A DNA stretch of 64,000 nucleotides, taken from assembly GCA_036496605.1 (NCBI GenBank), contig DASXKV010000022.1:47036-111035 (forward strand), read 5' to 3'. The notes beneath the pieces were generated by a model that saw only the letters and a program-made list of their open reading frames with translations, did no database searches and was not told where the DNA came from. Source of the DNA: Gemmatimonadaceae bacterium. Lineage in GTDB: Bacteria > Gemmatimonadota > Gemmatimonadetes > Gemmatimonadales > Gemmatimonadaceae. Below are positions 51,711 through 61,400 of this stretch, in pieces. Position 1 is the stretch's first letter. The number at the start of each line of letters is the position of its first letter. The translations under genes were made by a program, and so were the position numbers.

Positions 51711-51827
51711 TCGTGCGCCAGATCACGAGGCCAGGACGAGACCTTGGCCAGTCGCTGATCGTCTAACCCGGGTAGCGGGCAGCGCCCGCGGTCGCATCAC
51801 GTAAAAACCCGCTTGAGGTCTCGATCT

Positions 51828-52703
51828 ATGAAGCGTCTCTGGCCCGTGGCCACTCTCCTTCTCCCACTTGCCGTCGGCTGCACGTCGGCAAAGGAGAAAG
51901 CGCGCGCTGACAGCGTCCAGGCGCTCGCCAGCCAGCAGAAAGTTCTGATGTCGAAGCTCGAGGCGCAGAAGGATTCGTTGTCTCAAGTCGTCTCCGACGC
52001 GGACACCTTCATCGCGAAGGTCGACAGCACCGTGACGAAGGTGAAAGGGCTGCCGAAGTCGAAGCGGCTCAAGAACGCCGAGAGTCCGATCGAAGAGCAG
52101 TTGCAGGCGCGACGCGACATGCTGAAGCGCGTGAACGCGCTGGTGCAACGCGCGCAGGAAACGGCCAAGGAGCTCGCCGCGGCGCGTGAGCGCGAGGATT
52201 CGCTCAAAAGCGACAACGGCAAGCTCAAGGCGCAGGTCGACGCCGACGCGCTGCGGATCGCCGAGCTGACGTCGCAGATCGAGCAGCAGGCGCAGACGAT
52301 CGCGGTGATGCAGGCGAAGGTGGACACGCTCGACATCACCGTGAACGAGCTCCGCGCGACGCAGAGCAAGGCGTACTATGTCATCGGTGACGAAGATGCG
52401 CTGGTGAAGAAGGGCATCATCGTCAAGGAAGGTGGTGCGAATCTGCTCATCGCGCGCATTGGCCGGACATTGGTTCCGGCGCGCAATCTCGATCGCGACC
52501 TCTTTACGGCGATCGACACGCGCCAGGTGCAGGAAATCACGGTTCCGGACAGCACACGCAAGTATCAGATCGTGTCGCGGCAGAGCCTCGACGACGCCGA
52601 TGCTGTTCAGCGCGACGGCCCGAGCTTCCGCGGGAATCTCAAGATCAAAGACATCGACAGGTTCTGGGCGCCTTCGAAGTATCTGATCATCGTCGAACGC
52701 TGA
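51828..52703 (+). CDS. Coiled-coil lipoprotein
   Basis: 291 residues from ATG 51828 (MKRLWPVATLLLPLAVGC, lipobox LAVGC). Residues about 25-190 are a long heptad-rich coiled coil (SVQALASQQKVLMSKLEAQK, AAREREDSLKSDNGKLKAQV, ELTSQIEQQAQTIAVMQAKV). A C-terminal domain (YYVIGDEDALVKKGIIVKEG, ARIGRTLVPARNL, KIKDIDRFWAPSKYLIIVER) follows. Probably periplasm-facing, outer- or inner-membrane lipoprotein. It is monocistronic with a canonical terminator. Confidence 0.8.
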   Translation: MKRLWPVATLLLPLAVGCTSAKEKARADSVQALASQQKVLMSKLEAQKDSLSQVVSDADTFIAKVDSTVTKVKGLPKSKRLKNAESPIEEQLQARRDMLKRVNALVQRAQETAKELAAAREREDSLKSDNGKLKAQVDADALRIAELTSQIEQQAQTIAVMQAKVDTLDITVNELRATQSKAYYVIGDEDALVKKGIIVKEGGANLLIARIGRTLVPARNLDRDLFTAIDTRQVQEITVPDSTRKYQIVSRQSLDDADAVQRDGPSFRGNLKIKDIDRFWAPSKYLIIVER

Positions 52704-52723
52704 TTAGACAATTTGGATACATG

Positions 52724-52758
52724 AGCCCGACCGCCTTCGAGGCGGTCGGGCTTTTTTT
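52724..52758 (+). terminator. Rho-independent terminator
   Basis: GAGCCCGACCGCC pairs with GGCGGTCGGGCTT around TTCGA and is followed by seven T residues. Canonical terminator of the coiled-coil lipoprotein gene, roughly 20-55 nt after its stop. Confidence 0.92.
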
Positions 52759-52876
52759 CGAGTGTGGCTGGTGCGCAACGGCCTAGCGCAGGCGAGGACT
52801 CGTTGCTATGGTGTTGCGCTTCCCTCCACTCGATTCGCGAGTGATGGATACACGTGCCTGACGAGAGGTCAATTCG

Positions 52877-54277
52877 ATGACGAAGCGCACTCGATCGCAA
52901 GCGCGGTTTTTAGCCGCATTGGTGCTCGCTGGTGTTGGTGCGGCGTGCAGCAATAACGAACCAATCGCGGCGCCAAAGCGCTCGCTGAGTCCGGTGGCGG
53001 CGACGTCACGTGATGTGACGCCGATCGCGGGACGCCACATCTTCGTCATGAGCGCCGGTGTGCCAGCCGATTTCGCCGCTCGTGTCGCCGAGAAAGGTGG
53101 TACGGTCGTCGACAATTTTGCGGGCGCGGGCACTGTCATCACCTCCGGCCTGTCGGACGACGATGCCGCCGCGCTCTCCCAGGGCGGCGTCGTCGCCAAC
53201 GACGTCACTGCCCGCTGGGCGCCGACGCCGAGTGAGCTGAATGCGGCGGTCGCCGACTTGGGGAACACTGCCGGAGGCCTCATTGGATCGCCATTACTTG
53301 CTCCCGCGCTGGGCGTTCAGTGGAACATGTTCCAGATCCACGCACCCGAGGCATGGGGCGCCGGCAAGCTCGGCAATCCAGCGGTCAAGGTTGCGATTCT
53401 CGATAGCGGCATCGATCCGAATCACCAGGAGCTCACTGGGTTGGTCGATCTCGCGACCAGCGCTCGCGTCGTGTCGACGCCGACGCAATGCCTTTTCAGC
53501 AACTCGCCGGCACAATGGACCGACGATTTCTTCCACGGCACGTACGTGAGTGGGCTCGTCACGACGAACAGCGTAGTCATGGCTGGCGTGGCGCCTAACG
53601 TGCGGCTCGTGGCCGTCAAGGTTCTGAACTCGAGCGGCAGCGGCAGTTTCTCGGACATCATCTGCGGGCTGCAGTACGCGGTGATCATCGCGCATGCGAA
53701 GGTCATCAACATGAGCCTCGGTGCGACCTTCAAAGGCAACACGCCTGGCCTGGTAGCATTCCAGCAGTTCTTTGCCCAGTTCGTCGACTTTGCGAAGAGC
53801 CAAGGCGCGGTGGTGGTTTCGGCAGCGGGCAACGACGACAAGAATCTCGGGAATCCGCACCCCTTCCTCGAACTGCCTTGCGAAGCCGGTTCGCAGCTGT
53901 GCGTCTCGGCGACGTCGCCTCGCGACAAGATCGCGCACTACTCGAACTTCGGCCGTGCGGCGATCGACGTCGCGGCTCCGGGCGGCGAAGACAAGTTTCT
54001 GGGAAAGAATCCGACTGGCGCCGAGCAGCTTGCGTCGCTGATTCTTGGCCCCTGCGCCCGCGTATTTTGCGGCGACGAATCGCACTACCTGGTCGCTGAC
54101 GGAACGAGCGCAGCCGCGCCGCACGTGTCGGGGCTTGCCGCGCTCATTTTCTCGAACAGCACGTTGAGCCCGGACGCGGTCATGACGGTCATCCGGCAGT
54201 CAGCTGACAACATCGGGAATCAGTCGAAGTTCGGCGACGGCCGCATCAACGTGGCGCGCGCCCTCGGCGTCCAGTAA
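52877..54277 (+). CDS. Exported subtilase (peptidase S8)
   Basis: 466 residues. Signal sequence with lipobox-like LAGVGAACSNN. A propeptide-like region is at about 50-120 (GRHIFVMSAGVPADFAARVA). The catalytic triad is D176 (VAILDSGID), H220 (FHGTYVSGL) and S411 (ADGTSAAAPHVSG), with oxyanion Asn319 (AAGND). The H motif is HGTYVSGL rather than HGTHVAGI, a slight change. Cys residues (EAGSQLC, GPCARVFC) may form disulfides. Secreted or lipoprotein-anchored protease; monocistronic with its own terminator. Confidence 0.92.
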   Translation: MTKRTRSQARFLAALVLAGVGAACSNNEPIAAPKRSLSPVAATSRDVTPIAGRHIFVMSAGVPADFAARVAEKGGTVVDNFAGAGTVITSGLSDDDAAALSQGGVVANDVTARWAPTPSELNAAVADLGNTAGGLIGSPLLAPALGVQWNMFQIHAPEAWGAGKLGNPAVKVAILDSGIDPNHQELTGLVDLATSARVVSTPTQCLFSNSPAQWTDDFFHGTYVSGLVTTNSVVMAGVAPNVRLVAVKVLNSSGSGSFSDIICGLQYAVIIAHAKVINMSLGATFKGNTPGLVAFQQFFAQFVDFAKSQGAVVVSAAGNDDKNLGNPHPFLELPCEAGSQLCVSATSPRDKIAHYSNFGRAAIDVAAPGGEDKFLGKNPTGAEQLASLILGPCARVFCGDESHYLVADGTSAAAPHVSGLAALIFSNSTLSPDAVMTVIRQSADNIGNQSKFGDGRINVARALGVQ

Positions 54278-54324
54278 GTAGAGACGAGAACGCGGTGAAA
54301 CTGGGCCGCGGGAAGCTAGTAAGG

Positions 54325-54358
54325 AGCCCGGCGCTTCCGAGCGCCGGGCTTCTTGTTT
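54325..54358 (+). terminator. Rho-independent terminator
   Basis: AGCCCGGCGCTT and GAGCGCCGGGCT form a 12-bp stem around CC (54325-54350), followed by TCTTGTTT. It terminates the subtilase transcript. Confidence 0.9.
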
Positions 54359-54452
54359 GTCGCCAAAAGCAGGGGCGAGCGGCTAGGGCATTCTGGCGCA
54401 GAAGGGCAGCAGGCGTATGTTGAGTGAATCGTCACGTTCGCGGAGCTGTTCG

Positions 54453-55322
54453 ATGCGCCCCCGTCGCTTTCTGGTCGTCTCGTCGCTGATCTTTGCCTTT
54501 ACGACTTCCGCCTTCGCGCAAACGCAGGAGCAGATCCCGAAGGATCTCGCGCTTGCTCTCATGCCCGGTGCAACCGAGGGCGGCGAGATCATTATCGGGC
54601 AGATGCCGATGGATCTCACGACCCTGTTGACGCTCCCCGCCGGTGCGCACGTGCTCGGCAGCTTCGTGAACACGGCGTACGCGCACGCGGTGCTGACGCT
54701 CCCGTTGCGCACCGACAGTGCGCTGGCAGTCATGCGTCGATCGCTCGCCGAGCATGGCTTCACGACCCGTAGCGCGGCGACGCCGCCGATGGGCGGTCTC
54801 CAATACGGTCCGCCGGGCGGCATCTACCCCAATTCGTTCTGCAAGGCGGGCGACCCGACATCATTGACGGTGTCGGCCCAGTTCTATGGGCCGTCGATGA
54901 CGCTCGTTCACCTAACGAGGAACGTCAACTCGACGATCTGCGACCAGCCGCGGACCGACATCGTGCGGACCCAGGCGATGCAGGATTATCCTCTCTCGTC
55001 GGTGCCGCCGCTCTGGTCGCCCGGCGATTTTCGCGCGTCGAACACGAGGTGCCGGCGGCCGAGCGCCGGCGGCGACGCTGCGCAGAGCCAGCCATTGATG
55101 AGCGAGCTCTCACCGGCAGAGGTGCTCGCGTATTATAGTAAGCAACTCGACTCGGCCGGTTGGAAGTCGACGACCGCCGAGCCAGACCGCGTCTCGAAAA
55201 CCTGGTCGAAAGCGATCGGGACGCGTGGGACTCAGGAAGTCACGATCACCATATCGCGAATGGCGTCGCAGAGCGGCTGCTACGATGTGGCCCTTCGCGC
55301 GACAGGACTGCCGCCACGATGA
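54453..55322 (+). CDS. Exported protein, function unknown
   Basis: 289 residues from ATG 54453 (MRPRRFLVVSSLIFAFTTSA, good signal peptide; GGAG 8 nt upstream). An in-frame ATG at 54417 would add 12 residues that are unlike a signal peptide. The mature part has repeated alpha/beta segments, TLLTLPAGAHVLGSFVNTAY and AHAVLTLPLRTDSALAVMRR, four or five cysteines, and a C-terminal SELSPAEVLAYYSKQLDSAG region similar to small protein-binding domains. No family recognised. It overlaps the next gene by 4 bp (ATGA, 55319-55322). Confidence 0.75.
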   Translation: MRPRRFLVVSSLIFAFTTSAFAQTQEQIPKDLALALMPGATEGGEIIIGQMPMDLTTLLTLPAGAHVLGSFVNTAYAHAVLTLPLRTDSALAVMRRSLAEHGFTTRSAATPPMGGLQYGPPGGIYPNSFCKAGDPTSLTVSAQFYGPSMTLVHLTRNVNSTICDQPRTDIVRTQAMQDYPLSSVPPLWSPGDFRASNTRCRRPSAGGDAAQSQPLMSELSPAEVLAYYSKQLDSAGWKSTTAEPDRVSKTWSKAIGTRGTQEVTITISRMASQSGCYDVALRATGLPPR

Positions 55323-55672
55323 TTGAGCAAAAGCTAACGCGGACGATCGCGCTCATCGGTCCGGTGGGCGAACGACAGGCAGCGCAGACGAGCGGATTCC
55401 CGCTCGACCCGTCCAAGATGCTGCCTGTGGCCGACGTCATTTTACTCGTCGTCGGGAAGGAAGAGGGAGCGATGCTCTTTCGCTATACGGCGCACGGGGA
55501 CTTCGGTGGGGATACGCTCCATCCCACGGCCGAGGATGCGATCGAGCAGGCGGTGTTCGAGTACGGCGACGCACTCGGCGAATGGCTCACGGTGCCAGAC
55601 GATATCACGGACGCCCATGCGTTCGCGGTGCACTATGCGCACGAGCGGTTGAATGATCGCGGGGGATGGTGA
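55319..55672 (+). CDS. Small cytoplasmic hypothetical protein
   Basis: 117 residues from ATG 55319, translationally coupled to the previous gene. The sequence (MIEQKLTRTIALIGPVGERQ, GFPLDPSKMLPVADVILLVV, AMLFRYTAHGDFGGDTLHPT, AEDAIEQAVFEYGDALGEWL) looks like a compact globular domain without signal peptide. Family not recognised. Confidence 0.7.
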   Translation: MIEQKLTRTIALIGPVGERQAAQTSGFPLDPSKMLPVADVILLVVGKEEGAMLFRYTAHGDFGGDTLHPTAEDAIEQAVFEYGDALGEWLTVPDDITDAHAFAVHYAHERLNDRGGW

Positions 55673-55815
55673 ACTGGCAGAGCGGTTAGAGTCTAGGGCT
55701 AGAGCCGCGACGGCTCGTCGCTTCGTCCCTCTCGAAGGGCTGATCGTCACGCAGTGTTCGCGGCGCCCGTTCGAGTGTCCATATAGTTCGCGCGTCATCC
55801 CCTCTGGAGACGTTC

Positions 55816-56385
55816 ATGAAATACCGGACGGCACTGGCCGCGGCTTGCTTGCTCGGCGCGGCGCCCGCAATGGCGACCGCGCAGGATGGCGGCGTCCCGA
55901 ATCGTCAGGCGGCGCTCGAAGTACGCAAGCAGTTCATGGCCGATCTCGATACGCTGCAGAGCAAGTTCGTCGCGCTCGCGAACGCGTTTCCCGCGGAGAA
56001 GTACTCGTGGCGTCCGGCCGCAGACGTGCGCTCGGTGGGCGAGGTGTTCATGCACGTCGCGAGCGAGTTCTACGTCTACGCACCGCTCGCGTACGGCGCG
56101 GCACGGTCACCGGTCATTCCGCGCGGTCAGGAGTCGTTCAAGAAGTTCGAGTCGACGTCGACGAAGCCCGATGTCCTGAAGCACCTCGAGGAAGGCTTCG
56201 CGTACGCGACGCAGCAGATCAACGGCATCGACGCCGAGCAGTTGACGGGCTCACGCAAGCTGTTCGGGGGCGATCACACGATCGTCGAGACGTCGTTTGC
56301 GATGACGGACGATCTGCACGAGCATCTCGGGCAGTTGATTGCGTATGCGCGGATGAATGGCGTGGTGCCACCGTGGAGTAAGTAA
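55816..56385 (+). CDS. DinB-like four-helix protein with signal peptide
   Basis: 189 residues. Signal peptide (LAAACLLGAAPAMATAQ). DinB/DfsB-like bundle: KFVALANAFPAEKYSWRPAA, SVGEVFMHVASEFYVYAPLA, and DDLHEHLGQLIAYARMNGVV. The metal-ligand histidines (HVAS and HEHLG) are retained. DinB-fold proteins are mostly thiol S-transferases or metal-dependent hydrolases; this is an exported version. RBS GGAG lies 8 nt upstream. Confidence 0.85.
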   Translation: MKYRTALAAACLLGAAPAMATAQDGGVPNRQAALEVRKQFMADLDTLQSKFVALANAFPAEKYSWRPAADVRSVGEVFMHVASEFYVYAPLAYGAARSPVIPRGQESFKKFESTSTKPDVLKHLEEGFAYATQQINGIDAEQLTGSRKLFGGDHTIVETSFAMTDDLHEHLGQLIAYARMNGVVPPWSK

Positions 56386-56433
56386 GGCGGTTGCCCGCGA
56401 CCTGCGCCGTGTCCGCTCGCTCACGTGAGCCGT

Positions 56434-56572
56434 CCACGAGTCGCGGTCATCTGTCCGGGAGTCCGTGCCATCCGACCACGAGTCGCGGTCCTCTGTCCGG
56501 GAGTTCGTGCCATCCGACCACGAGTCGCGGTCCTCTGTCCGGGAGTCCGTGCCATCCGACCTCGACTCGATG
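56434..56572. repeat. 42-bp tandem repeat, three copies plus a partial
   Basis: Units start at 56434, 56476 and 56518 (CCACGAGTCGCGGTC...CCATCCGA), exactly 42 bp apart and differing at one or two positions. A degenerate fourth starts at 56560. It lies between the DinB-like gene (ends 56385) and the lipoprotein gene (ends 56585). Because 42 is divisible by 3, both strands stay open in several frames, e.g. a 14-residue period PRVAVLCPGVRAIR on the plus strand, but no start or context supports coding. Confidence 0.9.
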
Positions 56573-56584
56573 TCTCCGATCCAG

Positions 56585-57046
56585 TCATCGCGGCGCGCTG
56601 CCGCTCACACCGCCCCCACCGCCGCCGCTGCCGTGGCCCTGGAAAGCCATGTGCGCGGCGACCAGGCCCACGCTCACGATGCCGCTGAACAGCGCCGTGC
56701 GTGACGGTGAGAAGCGGCGCGTGCCGGCATCGACGATCAGCGCGTGTGATACGAGGACCCGCTCGCCGTTCCACGTCGTCTCGTCACCGTCGCGGCGCCT
56801 GACGCCGGTGAGCGCCACGACATAGCTACTCGCCGAGTCGGCAAGCACGCGTCCGGTGATCGATTCCGCAGCGGGACCAATCTGCGACGCCAATACGACT
56901 GCGCCCGAGTCGCTGAGCCAGAGCTGCGCCGAGTTGCCGACCATCGAGGTGCCGCGTGGTGGGGAGAAATATCCGTAGCACCCGCACAGCGCAACGACGC
57001 TCGCGGCAGACATCGCCGCGAGTCGTCGTGCATGACGAGCGCGCAT
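56585..57046 (-). CDS. Small lipoprotein downstream of SusD
   Basis: 153 residues from ATG 57046, whose A overlaps the SusD stop (TGATG). Signal with lipobox (SAASVVALCGCYGYF), then a soluble domain (MVGNSAQLWLSDSGAVVLAS, SYVVALTGVRRRDGDETTWN) and a C-terminal Gly-rich helix. No family recognised. Its position as third gene of a SusC-SusD unit suggests a surface or periplasmic accessory of the same import system. Confidence 0.7.
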   Translation of the reverse strand: MRARHARRLAAMSAASVVALCGCYGYFSPPRGTSMVGNSAQLWLSDSGAVVLASQIGPAAESITGRVLADSASSYVVALTGVRRRDGDETTWNGERVLVSHALIVDAGTRRFSPSRTALFSGIVSVGLVAAHMAFQGHGSGGGGGGVSGSAPR

Positions 57047-58395
57047 CACTGACATGAGGCCGGGTCGTTGTCGTTGCGACGAGTCGTGATGTTGTCGTTC
57101 TCCGTCGCTGGTTGGGGATCGGTCTGCACCAGAGTCTGTCCGTACAGGAAGCGGCCCGGGATCACGGCCTTGCCGACGGCCGGCGTCAGTGCCGGCAGAC
57201 ACGTGCGCTTGTAGTCGTTCCAGGCCTCGGGATTCTGGAATAGGGCGATGTACTTCTCCGTCATGATGTCATTGAGCGTCGGCGCGGCGATCGGGGCTTT
57301 GTTCCAGCGCGCGCGAACCGCGTTGAGCGCCGTTGCCGCCGTCGTCGGATCACCCGTCTCTAGGGCTGCCTCGGCGATGATGAGCTGAGTCTCATCATAG
57401 GTGATGATTGGCTGACGGAACTGCGGATCGTTCTGACGATTGCCGCGGAGCAGCGAGACCGTCTTCAGATCCGTTGTGCCGACGGTGACGTCGTAGCCGA
57501 TATATCCGCCGTTAGCCGACTGCGCAAAGTAGTCGGCGAGCCGTGGATCATTCTGCGCCTTCATGATGTTCACCAAGCGCGCACCGGCGACGAGATCCTG
57601 GCCGAAGCCAGATGTGGTTTGGAACTGATTCCAGACATTGCGCTCGGCGTTGGCCGCCGAGTGCTGCGTCAACCAATCGTTGGCGGGTGCGCTGATGCCG
57701 AGCCGTGCTTCCGCGAGTGCTTTCGCATACTCACCGTTGCCGAGCTTTTCGACCCGGTGCACGTAGACGCGCGCTTTGAGCGTATGTGCGGCCTGGATCC
57801 ATGGCGTCTTGTCACCGCCGTAGACGAGATCGACCGAGCCCGGCCCGTCGCCGGCGCCGTTGAGATCGGAGATGGCGTTGTCGAGGAGCGTGAGCAAGTC
57901 GTCGTAGATCTGCATCTGTGGATCGAAGGCCGCCTGCGTTTTGTCGGTGATGGCCTCACGATAGGGAATGTCGCCCCACGAGTCGGCGGTGAGCATCATG
58001 ACCATTGCCTCGTGCACTTCGGCGATACCCTTGTACAATTTGTCACCGGCGGCATCAGCACTCGCCTCGACGTTGCGAATGCCGACGAGACCACCGCCGA
58101 CGTAAACGCCGGCGAGCGTGAAGTCGAGCGATCCGTGAGTAATTCCATATTCGCCTTCGGTCTGAACGAAGCGGCTGTTGACGCCCGCGCACTGCTGCAT
58201 CCACATGCAGACGAGCATCGGCACGTAGCCTTCCTCGTAGCCGAATGTGTTCGCCTGCACACCGACGAAAAGCTGGTTGCGCGACGCGACGGTCGGGTTG
58301 TTCGGATCCGACGTCGCTTTGGGAGAGTCGAGAAAGCTGCACGCGCCGGTGGAGGCGACGAGCAGCGTCGCCGCGATGGTGCGAATGAGTCTCAT
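57046..58395 (-). CDS. SusD/RagB-like outer-membrane substrate-binding lipoprotein
   Basis: 449 residues. Lipobox in ATLLVASTGACSFLD. SusD landmarks: PKATSDPNNPTVASRNQLFV, the TPR-like helices (SADAAGDKLYKGIAEVHEAM, TADSWGDIPYREAITDK), HTLKARVYVHRVEKLGNGEY, and C-terminal RQPIITYDETQLIIAEAALE. It caps the SusC channel and binds oligosaccharides or peptides on the cell surface. It lies 15 bp downstream of SusC; no glycosidase is nearby, so the substrate cannot be guessed. Confidence 0.93.
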   Translation of the reverse strand: MRLIRTIAATLLVASTGACSFLDSPKATSDPNNPTVASRNQLFVGVQANTFGYEEGYVPMLVCMWMQQCAGVNSRFVQTEGEYGITHGSLDFTLAGVYVGGGLVGIRNVEASADAAGDKLYKGIAEVHEAMVMMLTADSWGDIPYREAITDKTQAAFDPQMQIYDDLLTLLDNAISDLNGAGDGPGSVDLVYGGDKTPWIQAAHTLKARVYVHRVEKLGNGEYAKALAEARLGISAPANDWLTQHSAANAERNVWNQFQTTSGFGQDLVAGARLVNIMKAQNDPRLADYFAQSANGGYIGYDVTVGTTDLKTVSLLRGNRQNDPQFRQPIITYDETQLIIAEAALETGDPTTAATALNAVRARWNKAPIAAPTLNDIMTEKYIALFQNPEAWNDYKRTCLPALTPAVGKAVIPGRFLYGQTLVQTDPQPATENDNITTRRNDNDPASCQ

Positions 58396-58410
58396 GTCCG
58401 TACCCTCGCG

Positions 58411-61400
58411 TCAGCGGTTGAGTCCAACGGTGAACACGAACGAACGTGTGAGCGGCAGATTGAAGTAGTCGATGCCGCCGAAGCTGCGCGCTGTGGCGCC
58501 GCCGAGGTTCGTCTCGGGATCGAGGCCCTTGTACTTCGTCCAGGTCTTGAGATTGCGCCCGGACACGCGCACGTCGAGACTCGTTAGGCCGAGTGATCGT
58601 GCGACCCATGGACCGTCGAAGGTGTAGGCGACGGAGAGCTCGCGGAGCTTGACGTAGCCGCCGTTCTCGACGCAAGGCTCGTCCATGTTCGTGAATGGGC
58701 ACGCGGCGAGTCCACTCGTGCGATACCAGTTCTCGCCGATGGGAATCTTGACGTTCGCGCCCGGCCCGACGACTGCACCCGGATAGAAGTTTGCTTCGCC
58801 GAATGCGTGCAGATTCCCCGTGCAGTCCGAGTTGTGCGGGCCGGCGCATGTCGCGCGGTTTGCCGTCTCGATGTCGGTGCCATAGGAGAGCAGGGCGCCC
58901 CGCGTACCGTTGATGACGTCACCGCCATGCTTGATGTCGAGCAGTCCCGAGAGCTCGAGCTTCTTATAGCGGAAACTGCTATGGAGATTTCCTGTCCACT
59001 GTGGATTCGGATCGCCGATGACGCGATCTCGCGTGTCGGCGCATGGCATGTCGGGTTCGGTATTCGGACAGTGCGTGCCGTCATCTATGTAAAGGGCGCC
59101 CTTCGGCGCGCCGGCACACGCCTGCGCCAGGTTGAGATTCGGGTAGTCGGCGTAATTCGAGAGCCCGCAGCGGATCCAGCCGAGGCCGCGCATGACGCCT
59201 AACGGCTGACCGACCATCGCGACGTTCTCGGTGTGGCCGGAGAAGTTGTCGATCGGGAGAAACTCTGCCCCGGCGATCGAGACCGCGAGCGAGCTATTGC
59301 GCGCCCAGCCCATGCCAACATCCCAGCTATACGTCGGGCGAGTAATGGGTCGTAAATTGAGCGACAGCTCGGTGCCGGAATTTCTAAAGACGCCGGCGTT
59401 CTTGGCTTCGGAGGAGAAGCCGGTCGACGGCGGCGTCGGCGTGATGAGAATGACGTCGGACGTTTGCGCGCGATACCACGTCGCGCTGAGATCTGCCTTC
59501 TCGCCCCAGAATCCGATGTCGAAGCCACCCTCGAATTCTCTTGTGCGCTCGGGCTTGAGCGAGCTCGCTGGCTTGGTGACGGTGGGAACGAGGCCGCCAT
59601 TCCCACTCTGCGTCGGTGTGAGGCCGGTGCCCTGCGAGATCGTGCCGGTGAGTGCGGTGCCGCTGAACGTCTGCGAGGTGAGATACGGTTGCGGCTCCTG
59701 TCCGGCTTCCCCGTAGGAGAAGCGTGCCTTGCCGAAGCTGAGGAATGGAACACTGCGCAGCTGTGTGAACGTCCACGCGGCGCTCGCTTTCGGGAACCAA
59801 CTCCGCTGATTGGAAGAGCCGAAGGTCGTCGAACCATCTTTGCGAAGCGCGGCGGTGAGATAGAGCTGCTCGAAAAGATCGAAGGTCTCCTGGCCGAAGT
59901 ACGACTCGTTATGAATCTCGTACTGGTAGTCCGAGGCTGGATCGCGCGCGAGCGTGTTGAGAATGCTGAACGGTTGGGGAGCAACGAGCCCGCGCCCGAC
60001 GTCGGAGAAGGTTCGGAAGTTTCGCGAATTGAGATTCTGCCCGACGGTGAAAGTGCCAGCCAGGCGCGGGCTCAGATGCCAGGAGGCTGTTCCGGTGAGG
60101 TTGTGGTCGATCTGGTAATCGATGAGGCGCCCTTCCGTAATGCGACCACCCAAAGCCGCGCCGGTGCAATCGATTGGACAGCCCTCGAGCCTCGCGTCGT
60201 TGGTGACGTCGGCGCCTAACGTGTAATCGAACTTGAGCCAGTCCGTGGCGACGTAGGCCGCATTGAAGTCGCCGAGCGATCGATTGGCCTGGTCGTCGTT
60301 GACTTCCTGGTAAAGCGTGAAGAATGGATTGCTGAAGATGCGATCCTCACCCGCGGTCGAGAGGTTGGCGTCGGGCACCATGTAGCTCCGGTGAAATCCG
60401 GTCACCGGATCGAGAAATGGCTTGTTGTTGAACTCGGGTGGCGTGCGGAAAAGGCCGAGCAGGAGACCATTGGTGTTGTTGCCACGCTGGGTGAAGTTCC
60501 CGCGCGTGTCGGCGTACGAGAAATTGCCGCCAACCGTCAGACCGTCGGTGAGGCGGTGTGACGCATTGAGCCGGAACGTTGCGCGATTGAAGTAGCTGTT
60601 CGGTCCTACAAAGACACCCTCGTTGTGGTTGTAGTCGCCGCTGAGATAGAAGGTCGTGCGGTCGGTGCCGCCGCTGACCGACACGACATCGTCCAGAATG
60701 TGACCGGTATCGAAGGCCTCGCTCGCGTGATCGAACGTCGGGACTCCGGTGAGGGGCGCGCCCCAACTACGCGTCACCAGCTGCGAGGTGCCGAAGAGTC
60801 CCTGTCCGTATTGCCGCTGCAATGGCCACTTCTTCGTGACCTGGTCGGCCGACGCGGAGCTGCGGAACGAGTACTTGGTGGCACCCGAGTGGCCCCTCTT
60901 TGTCGTGATGAGAATGACGCCATTCGCCGCGCGCGAACCATAAATGGCGGCCGCCGACGCGCCCTTCAGGATCTCGACATTCTCGATGTCGTCGGGGTTG
61001 AGCGAAATGAGCGAGTTCGGCGTCGACGTGCCCTCGAGCTCACCACCGTTCACCTGGCCCGGGAGGTTGACACCGGCGACGTCGATCGGGTTGAAGTTCG
61101 TCGTCGAGAAGCTCGTGTTGTTCATCGGCACGCCGTCGATGATGAACAGCGGCTGGCTCGAGCCGTTGATCGTGCGGAGACCGCGAATTTGAATGGCCGA
61201 TCCGGCGCCCGGATCGCCCGAGCTCTGCGCGACCTGCACGTTAGGCGCCTTGCCGGCCAGTGCCTGGACGACGTTCGACTCGTTCGACTTGATGATGAGA
61301 TCTGGCGAGACAGAGTTGCGAACGTTGCCGAGCTTCTCGACCTCCGTGGACGTGCCCGCGCCGGTGATGACCACTTCACCAAGCTGCAATGGATTCGCGT

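Noticed and set aside
56434..56572. CRISPR-like array
   Set aside because: The 42-bp units are directly contiguous, with no unique spacers, and no cas gene is present.
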